This document shows, piece by piece, positions 7,359 to 15,351 of a stretch of DNA of 25,294 bases. Positions within the stretch are counted from its first letter, which is position 1; each line of letters begins with the position of its first letter. Position numbers and translations under genes: made by a program. Source of the stretch: an uncultured Oscillospiraceae bacterium (GTDB lineage Bacteria; Bacillota; Clostridia; Oscillospirales; Oscillospiraceae); NCBI GenBank assembly GCA_934565775.1, contig CAKTIN010000022.1:1-25294 (forward strand), written 5' to 3'. The notes under the pieces are model-generated. The model was not told where the DNA came from. It saw only the letters and a program-made list of their open reading frames with translations, and did not search any database.

Positions 7359-8822
7359 ATGGAAGAAACGCGTTCTTCGCAGCGGGGAGAGGTCATCGAC
7401 CTTTCGGAGCTGCTGCATAATTTCCTGCGGGTGCTCCGCAGGACCTGGATCCTGGTCATTGCTCTGGCAGTGGCCCTGGGGGCGCTGCAATACGAGCGGG
7501 CCAAGCGCGGCTTCCGCCCGGTCTATACGGCCAGCGCCACCTTCTCCGTGACCTCCGGGGTGACCAGCACCACGGATATTGTAGATACCACCAAGTATTA
7601 CGACAGCCAGGCCGTGGCCCAAATTGTCAACAGCTTCGGAGATATTGTCGGCTCCGAGGCCATGCGGGAGCGGATTTTGCAGGATCTCGGGACCCCTTAT
7701 ATCAACGGGAGCATTACGACCTCGGCAGTTGGGGATACGAATATTTTCAGCATTCGGGTAACCAGCCAGGACCCCCAGGCGGCTTTCGACATTTTGAATT
7801 CCGTCATAAAAAACTATCCTGTGGTGGCGGCCTTTGTCATTGGCAATACTACCCTGAGCATGATTCAGGAGCCGGAGCTGCCGGACGCCCCCAGCAACAC
7901 TTTTTCCGGGAAGAATACCGCCATCAAGGGGGCATTGATGGGTGCGCTGATCGGCCTTGTGCTGACGCTGCTGCTGGCGTTGGGCAGGAAAACGGTAAAG
8001 GGCGCGCAAAATCTGAAGCGCTACACCAGCATTCCCTGCCTGGCTGAGTTGCCCCGGGTGCGGGCCAAGCGCCGCCGGTCCAGGCAGGGAAATGCAGTTT
8101 CGCTGCTTTCGCCTGCCGTTGCGGCAAAGCTGTCCGGGAGCGTCAGCGCTCTTCGGGTCAAGATTATGCGCGCCCAGAAGCAGGCGGACGGCCATGAGCT
8201 GCTGCTGGTGACCAGTACGGTCCCCGGAGAGGGAAAAACGACGGTTTCCTTTAATCTGGCGATTTCCATTGCCATGAGCGGGCATAGTGTGATCCTGGTG
8301 GACGGGGACCTGCGGAATCCTTCGGTAAAGGACGGCCTTGGCATACAGGAGCCGACTACGGGGCTGCTGGAGCTCCTGCGGCAGGAGACCCCGGACCCCG
8401 AAAGCGCCCTGCATGAGGTCCCCGGGGTGCCCTCTCTGCGGGTCTTGGCCGGCGATACGGGCGAGCCCTCTCCCATGCGCCTGGTGGATTCCCGCCAGAT
8501 GGGGGAGATCCTCCGGCAGCTTCGGACCATGGCGGAGTATGTGATCCTGGATGCGCCCCCTGTGGGCATTCTGGCGGATGCCTCCGCTCTGGCGCGGTAT
8601 GCGGACCATTTGCTGTACGTTATCCGGTATGACGGCGTGCCTCGCCGCCAGATCGTGGACAATTTGCAGAGCCTTTCCCGGCGGAACGCCCATATTCTGG
8701 GCTATGTGATCAACGGAAAGCCCTTTTCCGGCTCCGGCCGTTATGGCTACGGCTATGGCTATGGGTACGGGTACGGGAAGAAGTACGGCTATGGGAGCCG
8801 GAAAAACGAGCGGGAAGAATAA
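7359..8822 (+). CDS. Second Wzz-type/BY-kinase fusion with an 8-tyrosine GY tail
   Basis: A 487-residue paralogue of the preceding gene. The N-terminal membrane helix is at about 30-46, the Wzz loop at about 47-185 and the second helix at about 188-208. The kinase has canonical Walker A VPGEGKTT (288-295, Lys293), Walker A' LVDGDLRNPS (313-322) and Walker B VILDAPP (395-401). The C-terminus (461-479) carries six GY units, Lys-Lys and two more, eight tyrosines in all. The two copies share plan and tail but their kinase cores differ visibly, so the duplication is not recent. Two full kinases side by side may form hetero-oligomers or have divided roles. The start 9 nt after the previous stop indicates translational coupling. 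The partner phosphatase is the CpsB-type gene upstream. Confidence 0.88.
   Translation: MEETRSSQRGEVIDLSELLHNFLRVLRRTWILVIALAVALGALQYERAKRGFRPVYTASATFSVTSGVTSTTDIVDTTKYYDSQAVAQIVNSFGDIVGSEAMRERILQDLGTPYINGSITTSAVGDTNIFSIRVTSQDPQAAFDILNSVIKNYPVVAAFVIGNTTLSMIQEPELPDAPSNTFSGKNTAIKGALMGALIGLVLTLLLALGRKTVKGAQNLKRYTSIPCLAELPRVRAKRRRSRQGNAVSLLSPAVAAKLSGSVSALRVKIMRAQKQADGHELLLVTSTVPGEGKTTVSFNLAISIAMSGHSVILVDGDLRNPSVKDGLGIQEPTTGLLELLRQETPDPESALHEVPGVPSLRVLAGDTGEPSPMRLVDSRQMGEILRQLRTMAEYVILDAPPVGILADASALARYADHLLYVIRYDGVPRRQIVDNLQSLSRRNAHILGYVINGKPFSGSGRYGYGYGYGYGYGKKYGYGSRKNEREE
8742..8796 (+). repeat. GGN-TAY repeat in the second kinase tail
   Basis: This is the same Gly-Tyr coding pattern as in the upstream paralogue but shorter: six tyrosines, two Lys codons, then two tyrosines. 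The Lys-Lys interruption is at the same relative place, so the tails are homologous but differ in repeat number. Confidence 0.85.
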
Positions 8823-8829
8823 AGAATTC

Positions 8830-8868
8830 GGAAGCGGCGGGCCCTTATGGGGTACCGCCTGCTTCCGC
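8830..8868 (+). other. Intercistronic hairpin between kinase and ABC exporter
   Basis: CGGAAGCGGCGG (8830-8841) pairs with CCGCC, a bulged T, and GCTTCCG (8856-8868) around a 14-nt loop. No T-run follows, and the ABC gene's AGGAG (8873-8877) begins 4 nt after the stem. It could therefore act in mRNA processing, 3'-end protection or translational control rather than termination. Confidence 0.6.
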
Positions 8869-8885
8869 TATAGGAGCTGGCCCAC

Positions 8886-10655
8886 ATGACCTACATCCAA
8901 AAGGTGATTCGGAAAATTAAAGGCGGCGCGCTCCGGGACATTGCCCGGGAGACCCGCTGGATCTACCGTTACGCCAGGCAATATCGCTGGCAGATCGGCC
9001 TGTACATTCTCCTGGGGCTGACGGCTACGGCGGTGAGTCTGATCAGCGGTCTGGTTTCCCGCCGGGTAGTCAACCTGGTGGTTACCGGGGCGGGGGATTC
9101 CGCTGCCCTCCGGGCGGCCGTGCCGGTGATGGTGCTGTTCGTTGCCCTGGCTTTGGGGAAGATCGCGCTGAGCGCGGTATCCGGCCGCGTGACGGCCAAG
9201 ATCAATCTGCGCGTGAATCTGGAAATGCGGGGTGACATCTACCGGAAGTTTATGAACACCAGCTGGGAGGCAATCTCCGATTATCACTCCGGAGACCTGC
9301 TCAATCGCATTCACAGCGATGTGTCGGCGGTGGCAGGGAGCGTGCTGGGCTGGATCCCCAGCTTGATCAACAGCCTGGTCCAGCTTATGGGAGCGCTGGC
9401 TATTATTGTCTATTATGACCCGGTTATGGGGCTGTTGGCCCTGTGCTCCGTGCCGGTGACCTCCGTGGTGTTTGGGCTTTTGGCGCCCAGGCTGCACCGT
9501 TATAACCGCCAGGTGGCCGATATGTCCGGGGAGCTGACGGCCTTTTATTCCGACAGCCTGCAAAATATCCAATCGGTGAAGTCCTTTGGCGCAGTAGACG
9601 CCTTCTGCCGGAAGCTCCGGTCCCTTCAGGACCGGCACTATGAGCTGAGCCTTACCCAGAACCGGTTTACGATTTTTGCCTCCTCCTGTATGTCCCTGTT
9701 GGGGCTGATAGCCAGCTACCTGTGCATGGGCTGGGGTGTATATCGCCTGTGGACGGGCAAAATCGATTACGGCACCATGGTGCTGTTTCTGCAAATGGCG
9801 GGCTATGTGAGCAGCGCGGCCGGGAGCCTCCTGCGCTTGGGTCCCAGTGTGATCGGCGCCACGGTTTCTGCCCAGAGGATTATGAATATTCTGGACCTAC
9901 CCCGGGAAAATGTGGAGCCGGACCCCATGGAGGAGCCTCTTCGCCGGGATCCCGAGGGCGTCAGCGTCCGGCTGGAGGGCGTCAGCTTTGCTTATCGGCC
10001 GGAGGCGCCGGTTCTGGAAAAAATCTCCTTTTCTGCTGAGCCGGGGCAGGTCGTGGCCGTCGTCGGCCCGTCCGGGGCGGGAAAGACGACGCTTCTGCGG
10101 CTGCTTCTGTGTCTGCTTCAGCCCAAGGAGGGCCGGGCGGTCCTGTCCGGAAGGGAGGCGGGGGAGGCGCCGCTTTCCCCGGGGCTCAGGCAGCTGTTCT
10201 CCTATGTGCCCCAGGACCGGGCACTGTATTCCGGCACCATCGCCCAGACGCTGCGCCTGGCAAAGCCCCAGGCCTCCGACGAGGAGCTCTGGGCTGCGCT
10301 TCGCCTGGCGGAGCTGGAGGACGTGGTCCGTGTGCTGCCCCAGGGGCTGGATACTCCCATCGGGGAGGAGGGCTCCAAATTTTCGGCCGGTCAGGGCCAG
10401 CGCCTTTCGGTTGCCCGGGCCATTCTCCACGACGCGCCCATCCTTCTGCTGGACGAGGCGACTTCCGCGCTGGATGTGGCGACGGAGCGGCGGATTTTGC
10501 GGAATATTATGGGGCACTGCGCCCACAAAACCTGCATCGTAACGACCCATCGCCCCAGCGTGCTGACCATGTGCGACCGGGTCTACCGCATTGACGGCGG
10601 GGAAATGACGCGCTTGGACGAGGCCGGGATTGAAGCGCTCAGGAGGGAATTCTAA
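8886..10655 (+). CDS. ABC exporter half-transporter (permease fused to ATPase)
   Basis: A 589-residue type IV ABC exporter half-molecule. The membrane domain occupies about 35-320 with the expected six helices. The nucleotide-binding domain follows: Walker A GPSGAGKT (394-401), Q-loop Gln443 in YVPQD, signature SAGQGQR (500-506), Walker B ILLLDEAT (519-526) and H-loop His555. The signature has Ala in place of the second residue of SGGQ, a tolerated change. No C39 peptidase domain is present. It would function as a homodimer exporting a lipid, glycan or peptide. AGGAG is 9 nt upstream. The stop TAA overlaps the next ATG by one base, tying it to the nucleotidyltransferase. Placement among polysaccharide kinases suggests a surface-polymer or peptide substrate; the sequence cannot tell which. 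Confidence 0.88.
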   Translation: MTYIQKVIRKIKGGALRDIARETRWIYRYARQYRWQIGLYILLGLTATAVSLISGLVSRRVVNLVVTGAGDSAALRAAVPVMVLFVALALGKIALSAVSGRVTAKINLRVNLEMRGDIYRKFMNTSWEAISDYHSGDLLNRIHSDVSAVAGSVLGWIPSLINSLVQLMGALAIIVYYDPVMGLLALCSVPVTSVVFGLLAPRLHRYNRQVADMSGELTAFYSDSLQNIQSVKSFGAVDAFCRKLRSLQDRHYELSLTQNRFTIFASSCMSLLGLIASYLCMGWGVYRLWTGKIDYGTMVLFLQMAGYVSSAAGSLLRLGPSVIGATVSAQRIMNILDLPRENVEPDPMEEPLRRDPEGVSVRLEGVSFAYRPEAPVLEKISFSAEPGQVVAVVGPSGAGKTTLLRLLLCLLQPKEGRAVLSGREAGEAPLSPGLRQLFSYVPQDRALYSGTIAQTLRLAKPQASDEELWAALRLAELEDVVRVLPQGLDTPIGEEGSKFSAGQGQRLSVARAILHDAPILLLDEATSALDVATERRILRNIMGHCAHKTCIVTTHRPSVLTMCDRVYRIDGGEMTRLDEAGIEALRREF

Positions 10656-11875
10656 TGGAGCAGTCTACGCGGGGATTTCTTCTCCTGCTGCGGGACGCCA
10701 TGCGCTCTGCCGCACCCTCGGCGGAAGCAGTCGAGGTGGTCCGGGCGCTGTCCACAGAGGAGATCGAGGCGCTGCTGCAATTGGCGCAGATGCAGAATGT
10801 GCTGCCCCTGGTCGGGGGACACCTGCTGCTGGCCTGCCCGGATTTTGCCGATGCAGACCGGCTGCGCAGTACGCTGCGCCAGCAGGTTGTGCGGCAGAGC
10901 CTGTGCTCTGTGGAGCTGCTGTCGATGACCCGGGCCTTTGAGGCGAAGAAGGTGCCCTATTTCCTTGTGAAGGGGGCGTTCTGCCGGAGCCTGTATCCGG
11001 AGCCGGATCTGCGGCCCTCCTCCGATGAGGACCTGCTTGTGGAGCCGGAGTTCTATGCGGCGGCGGAGGACGTGCTGCGGGAGCTGGGCTACCGGTTTGC
11101 AGAGGAGCAGTCCGGGGAGCAGGTCCACGCCTGGCAGGGCAAGCTTTTGCATTTGGAGCTGCACAGTCACCTGTTAAAAGACAGAAAAATTCGAATTTTA
11201 GGAGAAAAAGAATATTTTGGCCCGGATTTTCCGCAAACAGATTCCTTCCGCTTTCAGGAAACATCCATTTCGACCCTAAAGCCCCAGGCACATCTGCTCT
11301 TTCTGATCGCACATTTTTACGGGCATTTTCTGGCGGGGGGCGTGGGGATTCGTCAGCTGTGCGACCTGGCTCTGATGGCGGAGCGCTATGAGGCGGAGCT
11401 GGATTGGGCGCAGATCTGGCAGACGCTTCGCACCCTTGCCCTGGATGTATTTACCGGAAGCCTGCTGGAAATTGCCGTTCGATTTCTCGGTATGCCCCGG
11501 CAGGCGGCGCCGCTGCCGGAGGGACTTTCCCTGCCGGACTGTGAGCCGCTGCTTTGGGATATGCTGGGGGCCGGTGTGTTCGGCGGCAGCAGCAAGGAGC
11601 GCAAGCAGAGCAGCCTGATGACCATCGAGGCGGCAAAGACCGGCAGACGCGCATCGCCGCTAGCGGCGGCTTTCCCCCCGGCCAGGGTCCTGCAGGGCCG
11701 GTATCCTTATTTGCAGAAACACCCCTGGCTGCTGCCTGTGGCATGGGGGAGCCGGGCGGCGCGGTATCTCTCCGGGGGCGGCGCAGCCGCCCGGGCGGAG
11801 GAAAGCGCAAAAATAGGCAGCCAGCGCATGGCACTGCTGGAGGCCTACGGGATCCTTTCTTTGAAGGAGGAATGA
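10655..11875 (+). CDS. Nucleotidyltransferase family protein (NTP_transf_5 type)
   Basis: A 406-residue protein with the signature of the uncharacterised nucleotidyltransferase family. It reads VPYFLVKGAFCRSLYPEPD (100-118) followed by LRPSSDEDLLVEP (119-131), where Asp124 and Asp126 would be the metal-binding pair. The helical C-terminal half (about 210-400) has no recognisable motif. Family members turn up in capsule loci and in lasso-peptide and other RiPP clusters, where they are thought to modify a peptide or sugar. Translation is coupled to the ABC exporter by a TAATG overlap, and the next gene begins just past its stop. A stretch of AT-rich, unusual codons (11171-11240) interrupts the otherwise GC-rich gene. 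Fold assignment is good; the substrate is unknown. Confidence 0.8.
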   Translation: MEQSTRGFLLLLRDAMRSAAPSAEAVEVVRALSTEEIEALLQLAQMQNVLPLVGGHLLLACPDFADADRLRSTLRQQVVRQSLCSVELLSMTRAFEAKKVPYFLVKGAFCRSLYPEPDLRPSSDEDLLVEPEFYAAAEDVLRELGYRFAEEQSGEQVHAWQGKLLHLELHSHLLKDRKIRILGEKEYFGPDFPQTDSFRFQETSISTLKPQAHLLFLIAHFYGHFLAGGVGIRQLCDLALMAERYEAELDWAQIWQTLRTLALDVFTGSLLEIAVRFLGMPRQAAPLPEGLSLPDCEPLLWDMLGAGVFGGSSKERKQSSLMTIEAAKTGRRASPLAAAFPPARVLQGRYPYLQKHPWLLPVAWGSRAARYLSGGGAAARAEESAKIGSQRMALLEAYGILSLKEE

Positions 11876-11877
11876 AT

Positions 11878-13596
11878 ATGGAACTTTTGTTAGACGGGCG
11901 GCAGGTCGTCCCCCAGCCGGGGCAGACTCTGCGGCAGCTCCTGGTCGAGGCGGGGCTGGACAGCCCGGTGCTGTCCCGGCGGCCCCTGGCGGCCCAGATT
12001 GCAGGGGAGACCTTTACGCTGAATTATGTGCCGCTGCGGCGACAGGATCGAACGGCCCTGGGGAAGGAGACGCCCCGGCGGGCCATGGAGGCCTCCCAGG
12101 GGTCGGTCCGGCTCCTGCGCTATGGAGACAGCCTGGGGCGGGAGGTATACGAGCGGACTGCGCTGTTTGTCCTGTTCCTGGCGGTGCGGCGGCTGTGGCC
12201 CGGGGCGGTGGCAAAGATGGACTTCACGGTGGGGGACAGCCTCCATGTGACCCTGGATAAGGCCCCTGCCTTTTCCGCCGCCGATATGGCCCCTCTGCGC
12301 CAGGCGGTTGCGGAGATTGTGTCGGAGGATCAGCCTTTGATTCGAAGCCGGATGCAGACAAAGGAGGCCATTGCCTTCTTCCGGGCAGACGGGCAGGAGG
12401 ACAAGGCGCAGCTGCTGGAATGGCGGCCGGTCCCTTATTTTGACGCCTACCGCTCCGGGGATTACCTGGATTACTTTTATGGAGAGATGCTGCCCTCCAC
12501 CGGGTATCTGACGGTCTGGGACCTGCATTACGGCGGAGGAAACAGCCTGTTTTTCCTCTATCCGGACCACAATGATCCGGACCGGGTGGCGCATTTCCGG
12601 GAAATGCCGAATTTTACGGCGGTCTTTGAGGAGAGCGAGCGCTGGGGGCAGCTGATGGACTGCGAGGTCGTGGCGGATTTGAACGAGCTTACGGCCTCCG
12701 GGAAGCTGCGGGAGCTGATCCGGGTCAACGAGGCTCTGCATGAGCGCAGCTTTTCTCAGATCGCGGACCGAATCCTTGCCCGGGGGGCGAAGGCGGTGCT
12801 CCTGGCCGGGCCCTCCTCCTCCGGCAAGACCACCAGCGCCCACCGCCTAGCAGTGCAGCTCCGGGTCCACGGTAAGCGGCCGGTGCTCATGTCGCTGGAC
12901 GATTACTATATCGACCGGGATAAGATTCTCCCCGACGAGAACGGGGAGGTCGACCTGGAGCATATTAACACCATTGATACGGCGCTGTTCCGGCAGCAGC
13001 TGGAGGCCCTTTTGGCCGGGGAGGAGGTCGAGCTGCCGACCTTTGACTTCAAGCTGGGCAAGCGGGTCATGACCGGGAAGCGCCTGTCCCTGAAGGAGGA
13101 CTCCATGGTGATCATTGAGGGGCTGCACGGGCTCAACCCGGTGCTTCTGCCCCAGGGGCTGGACCCGAATCTGATCTTCCGGATGTATCTCAGCCCGCTG
13201 ATTCCCCTCAATCTGGACAATCACAACCGCATCCCCACCACCTATCTCCGCCTACTGCGGCGCATTGTCCGGGACCATGAGACCCGAGGGGCTTCGGTGG
13301 CCCATACCCTTTCCATGTGGGCCTCCGTCCGGCGGGGGGAGGAGAAGTGGATCTTTCCCTTCCAGGAGAATGCGGACGTCATTTTTAACAGCTCCTTTGT
13401 CTATGAGCCGGCCATTCTCAAGAAGTATATTTATCCGCTGCTGACTGCGGTGGGGCCGGAGAACCCGTATTACAGTGAGGTCCGCACCATTGTCAAGGTG
13501 CTGAACTATGTGCAGGAGGCGGACGTGGACAACGAGATCCCGCCTACCAGCATTCTGCGGGAGTTTATCGGCGGCAATACCTTCTATCAGGCATAA
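11878..13596 (+). CDS. TGS/ThrRS-SAD-like nucleoside kinase (uridine kinase family fusion)
   Basis: A 572-residue fusion. An N-terminal ubiquitin-like TGS domain (about 1-60, MELLLDGRQV...) precedes a segment resembling the second additional domain of threonyl-tRNA synthetase (about 70-270). A uridine kinase/phosphoribulokinase-like domain follows, with Walker A GPSSSGKT (311-318) and SLDDYY (339-344). The HxxxH editing motif of ThrRS is missing, so the SAD part probably binds or regulates rather than edits. Homologous fusions occur widely in Clostridia and Thermotogae and are usually called uridine or nucleoside kinases. The start at 11878 is chosen because AAGGAGG (11864-11870) is 7 nt upstream; the ATG at 11872 is only one base away. 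It ends the operon at a strong terminator. Its link to the polysaccharide genes may be only positional, or supply of UMP for UDP-sugars. Confidence 0.85.
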   Translation: MELLLDGRQVVPQPGQTLRQLLVEAGLDSPVLSRRPLAAQIAGETFTLNYVPLRRQDRTALGKETPRRAMEASQGSVRLLRYGDSLGREVYERTALFVLFLAVRRLWPGAVAKMDFTVGDSLHVTLDKAPAFSAADMAPLRQAVAEIVSEDQPLIRSRMQTKEAIAFFRADGQEDKAQLLEWRPVPYFDAYRSGDYLDYFYGEMLPSTGYLTVWDLHYGGGNSLFFLYPDHNDPDRVAHFREMPNFTAVFEESERWGQLMDCEVVADLNELTASGKLRELIRVNEALHERSFSQIADRILARGAKAVLLAGPSSSGKTTSAHRLAVQLRVHGKRPVLMSLDDYYIDRDKILPDENGEVDLEHINTIDTALFRQQLEALLAGEEVELPTFDFKLGKRVMTGKRLSLKEDSMVIIEGLHGLNPVLLPQGLDPNLIFRMYLSPLIPLNLDNHNRIPTTYLRLLRRIVRDHETRGASVAHTLSMWASVRRGEEKWIFPFQENADVIFNSSFVYEPAILKKYIYPLLTAVGPENPYYSEVRTIVKVLNYVQEADVDNEIPPTSILREFIGGNTFYQA

Positions 13597-13603
13597 AACA
13601 TGA

Positions 13604-13637
13604 AAAGGTCCCGGATTCGACTGAATCCGGGACCTTT
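13604..13637. terminator. Bidirectional intrinsic terminator between kinase and pyrG
   Basis: A perfect 15-bp stem, AAAGGTCCCGGATTC and its complement, encloses a 4-nt loop. T-rich sequence follows on the plus strand (CTTTCTTCTTT), and the A-rich flank gives T-rich sequence on the minus strand. It serves the convergent genes ending at 13596 and 13647. Confidence 0.9.
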
Positions 13638-13646
13638 CTTCTTTAG

Positions 13647-15257
13647 TTAAGCCTTTTCCCGCTCGTCCTCACAGGCCAGGGCCGCGCGGACAAAACCGAA
13701 GAACAGGGGATGCGCCCGATCCGGGCGGCTCTTGAACTCGGGATGGAACTGGCAGCCCACATACCAGGGATGGTCAGGCAGCTCTACGATCTCTACAAGA
13801 CGGTTGTCCGGGGACAGACCAGCCAGCAGCAGGCCCTTATCCGTAAGCTTTTTGCGGAATTCGTTGTTGAATTCGTAGCGGTGGCGATGGCGCTCGGAGA
13901 TCTCCTTTGCCCCGTACAGCTCCATGGACTTGCTGCCCTCAGTGAGGACGCAGGGGTACTTACCCAGACGCATGGTGCCGCCCTTGGCGGTGATGGAGAC
14001 CTGGTCGGGCATAAGGGCTACCACGGGGTAGGGGGAATAGGGATCAAATTCCGCAGAATGAGCGCCGGTGAGGCCTACGACCTTCCGGGCAAATTCAATG
14101 ACGGCGATCTGCATCCCCAGGCAGATGCCCAGGTAGGGGATCTTTTTGGTCCGGGCATAGGTTGCCGCAACGATCATGCCCTCGATGCCCCGGTCGCCGA
14201 AGCCGCCGGGCACCAGAACGCCGTAGCAATCGGACAGGTAGCTGTCCACATTCTCGGGGGTGAGAAGCTCGGAGTCAATCCACTTGATCTTGACCACGGT
14301 ATCGTTGGCGGTTCCGGCGTGGAACAGAGATTCCACTACGCTGAGGTATGCGTCGTGGAGCTGGGTGTACTTGCCCACCAGAGCAATCTGCACCTCCCGG
14401 TCCACATTTTTGATCTTCTCCACCATGGCGGTCCAGGCGGAAAGATCGGGCTGAGGAGTATCCAGGTGCAGCTTTTCGCAGACTACCTGGTCCAGCCCCT
14501 CCTTTGCCAGCATCAGGGGGACCTCATACAAGGTGGAGGCGGTGGAGTTCTGAATGACGCAGGAGGCGTCTACGTTGCAGAACAGGCTGATCTTCCGGCG
14601 GAGCTCCTCGGTAAAGGGCACGTCGCTCCGGCATACCAGCACATCCGGTTGGATGCCCAGGCCGAGCAGCTCCTTTACGGAGTGCTGGGTGGGCTTGGAC
14701 TTCAGCTCGTCGCTGCCCGGAATTTGCACGATCAGAGGAACATGGATAAACAGTACATTCTGACGACCCTGCTCGGAGGCAACCTGCCGGATGGCTTCCA
14801 GGAAGGGCTGGCTTTCAATATCGCCCACGGTGCCGCCGATCTCGGAGATGACCACATCCACATCCGGGGTGGCCATGGAGTAGATCCGGCGCTTGATTTC
14901 GTCCGTGATATGGGGGATGATCTGGACTGTGCGGCCCAGATAGCCGCCCTCCCGCTCCCGGTTCAGAACGGCCCAGTAAATCTTGCCCGCAGAAACGGAG
15001 GCGTTGCCGGTCAGGCTCTCGTCTACGAAGCGCTCGTAGTGGCCGAGATCCAGGTCGGTCTCGGCGCCGTCGTCGGTGACGAACACCTCGCCGTGTTGGT
15101 AGGGGCTCATGGTGCCGGGGTCGATGTTCAGATAAGGGTCAAATTTCTGGTTCCGCACCCGCAGACCGCGCTGCTTCAGCAGCCGGCCCAGGGAGGCGCC
15201 GCAAATTCCCTTGCCCAGACCGGAAACCACGCCGCCGGTGACAAAAATGTACTTCAT
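13647..15257 (-). CDS. pyrG: CTP synthase
   Basis: A 536-residue CTP synthase converts UTP, ATP and glutamine (or ammonia) to CTP. The synthetase domain opens with [21 protein letters not shown], and [19 protein letters not shown] follows. The C-terminal class I glutamine amidotransferase has GFGDRGIEG, the nucleophile loop GICLGMQ and the catalytic HPE in [11 protein letters not shown]. Length is normal and all key motifs are present. AGAGGAT precedes the ATG. Its promoter overlaps the 3' end of glnN, the upstream gene on the same strand, so it can be expressed on its own. No pyrR-like or pyrG-type C-tract attenuator was seen in the short leader. Confidence 0.98.
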   Translation of the reverse strand: MKYIFVTGGVVSGLGKGICGASLGRLLKQRGLRVRNQKFDPYLNIDPGTMSPYQHGEVFVTDDGAETDLDLGHYERFVDESLTGNASVSAGKIYWAVLNREREGGYLGRTVQIIPHITDEIKRRIYSMATPDVDVVISEIGGTVGDIESQPFLEAIRQVASEQGRQNVLFIHVPLIVQIPGSDELKSKPTQHSVKELLGLGIQPDVLVCRSDVPFTEELRRKISLFCNVDASCVIQNSTASTLYEVPLMLAKEGLDQVVCEKLHLDTPQPDLSAWTAMVEKIKNVDREVQIALVGKYTQLHDAYLSVVESLFHAGTANDTVVKIKWIDSELLTPENVDSYLSDCYGVLVPGGFGDRGIEGMIVAATYARTKKIPYLGICLGMQIAVIEFARKVVGLTGAHSAEFDPYSPYPVVALMPDQVSITAKGGTMRLGKYPCVLTEGSKSMELYGAKEISERHRHRYEFNNEFRKKLTDKGLLLAGLSPDNRLVEIVELPDHPWYVGCQFHPEFKSRPDRAHPLFFGFVRAALACEDEREKA

Positions 15258-15322
15258 ATCCTCTTATTCCTCCGCGATAGATTCTCTGTTTTCAGCAAAA
15301 GCGGTAAAACACATTCTTATCT

Positions 15323-15351
15323 ATTATACACCGCTCTTAGTAGAAAAGCAA
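15323..15351 (-). promoter_or_regulatory. Probable pyrG promoter
   Basis: On the minus strand TTGCTT (15351-15346), a 17-nt spacer and TATAAT (15328-15323) lie about 65 nt before the pyrG ATG. The -35 overlaps the end of glnN. Confidence 0.65.

Noticed and set aside
6675..8693. A 672-codon minus-strand frame across both BY-kinases
   Set aside because: Low-complexity Gln/His/Pro/Gly-rich translation with no motifs, opposite two intact kinases.
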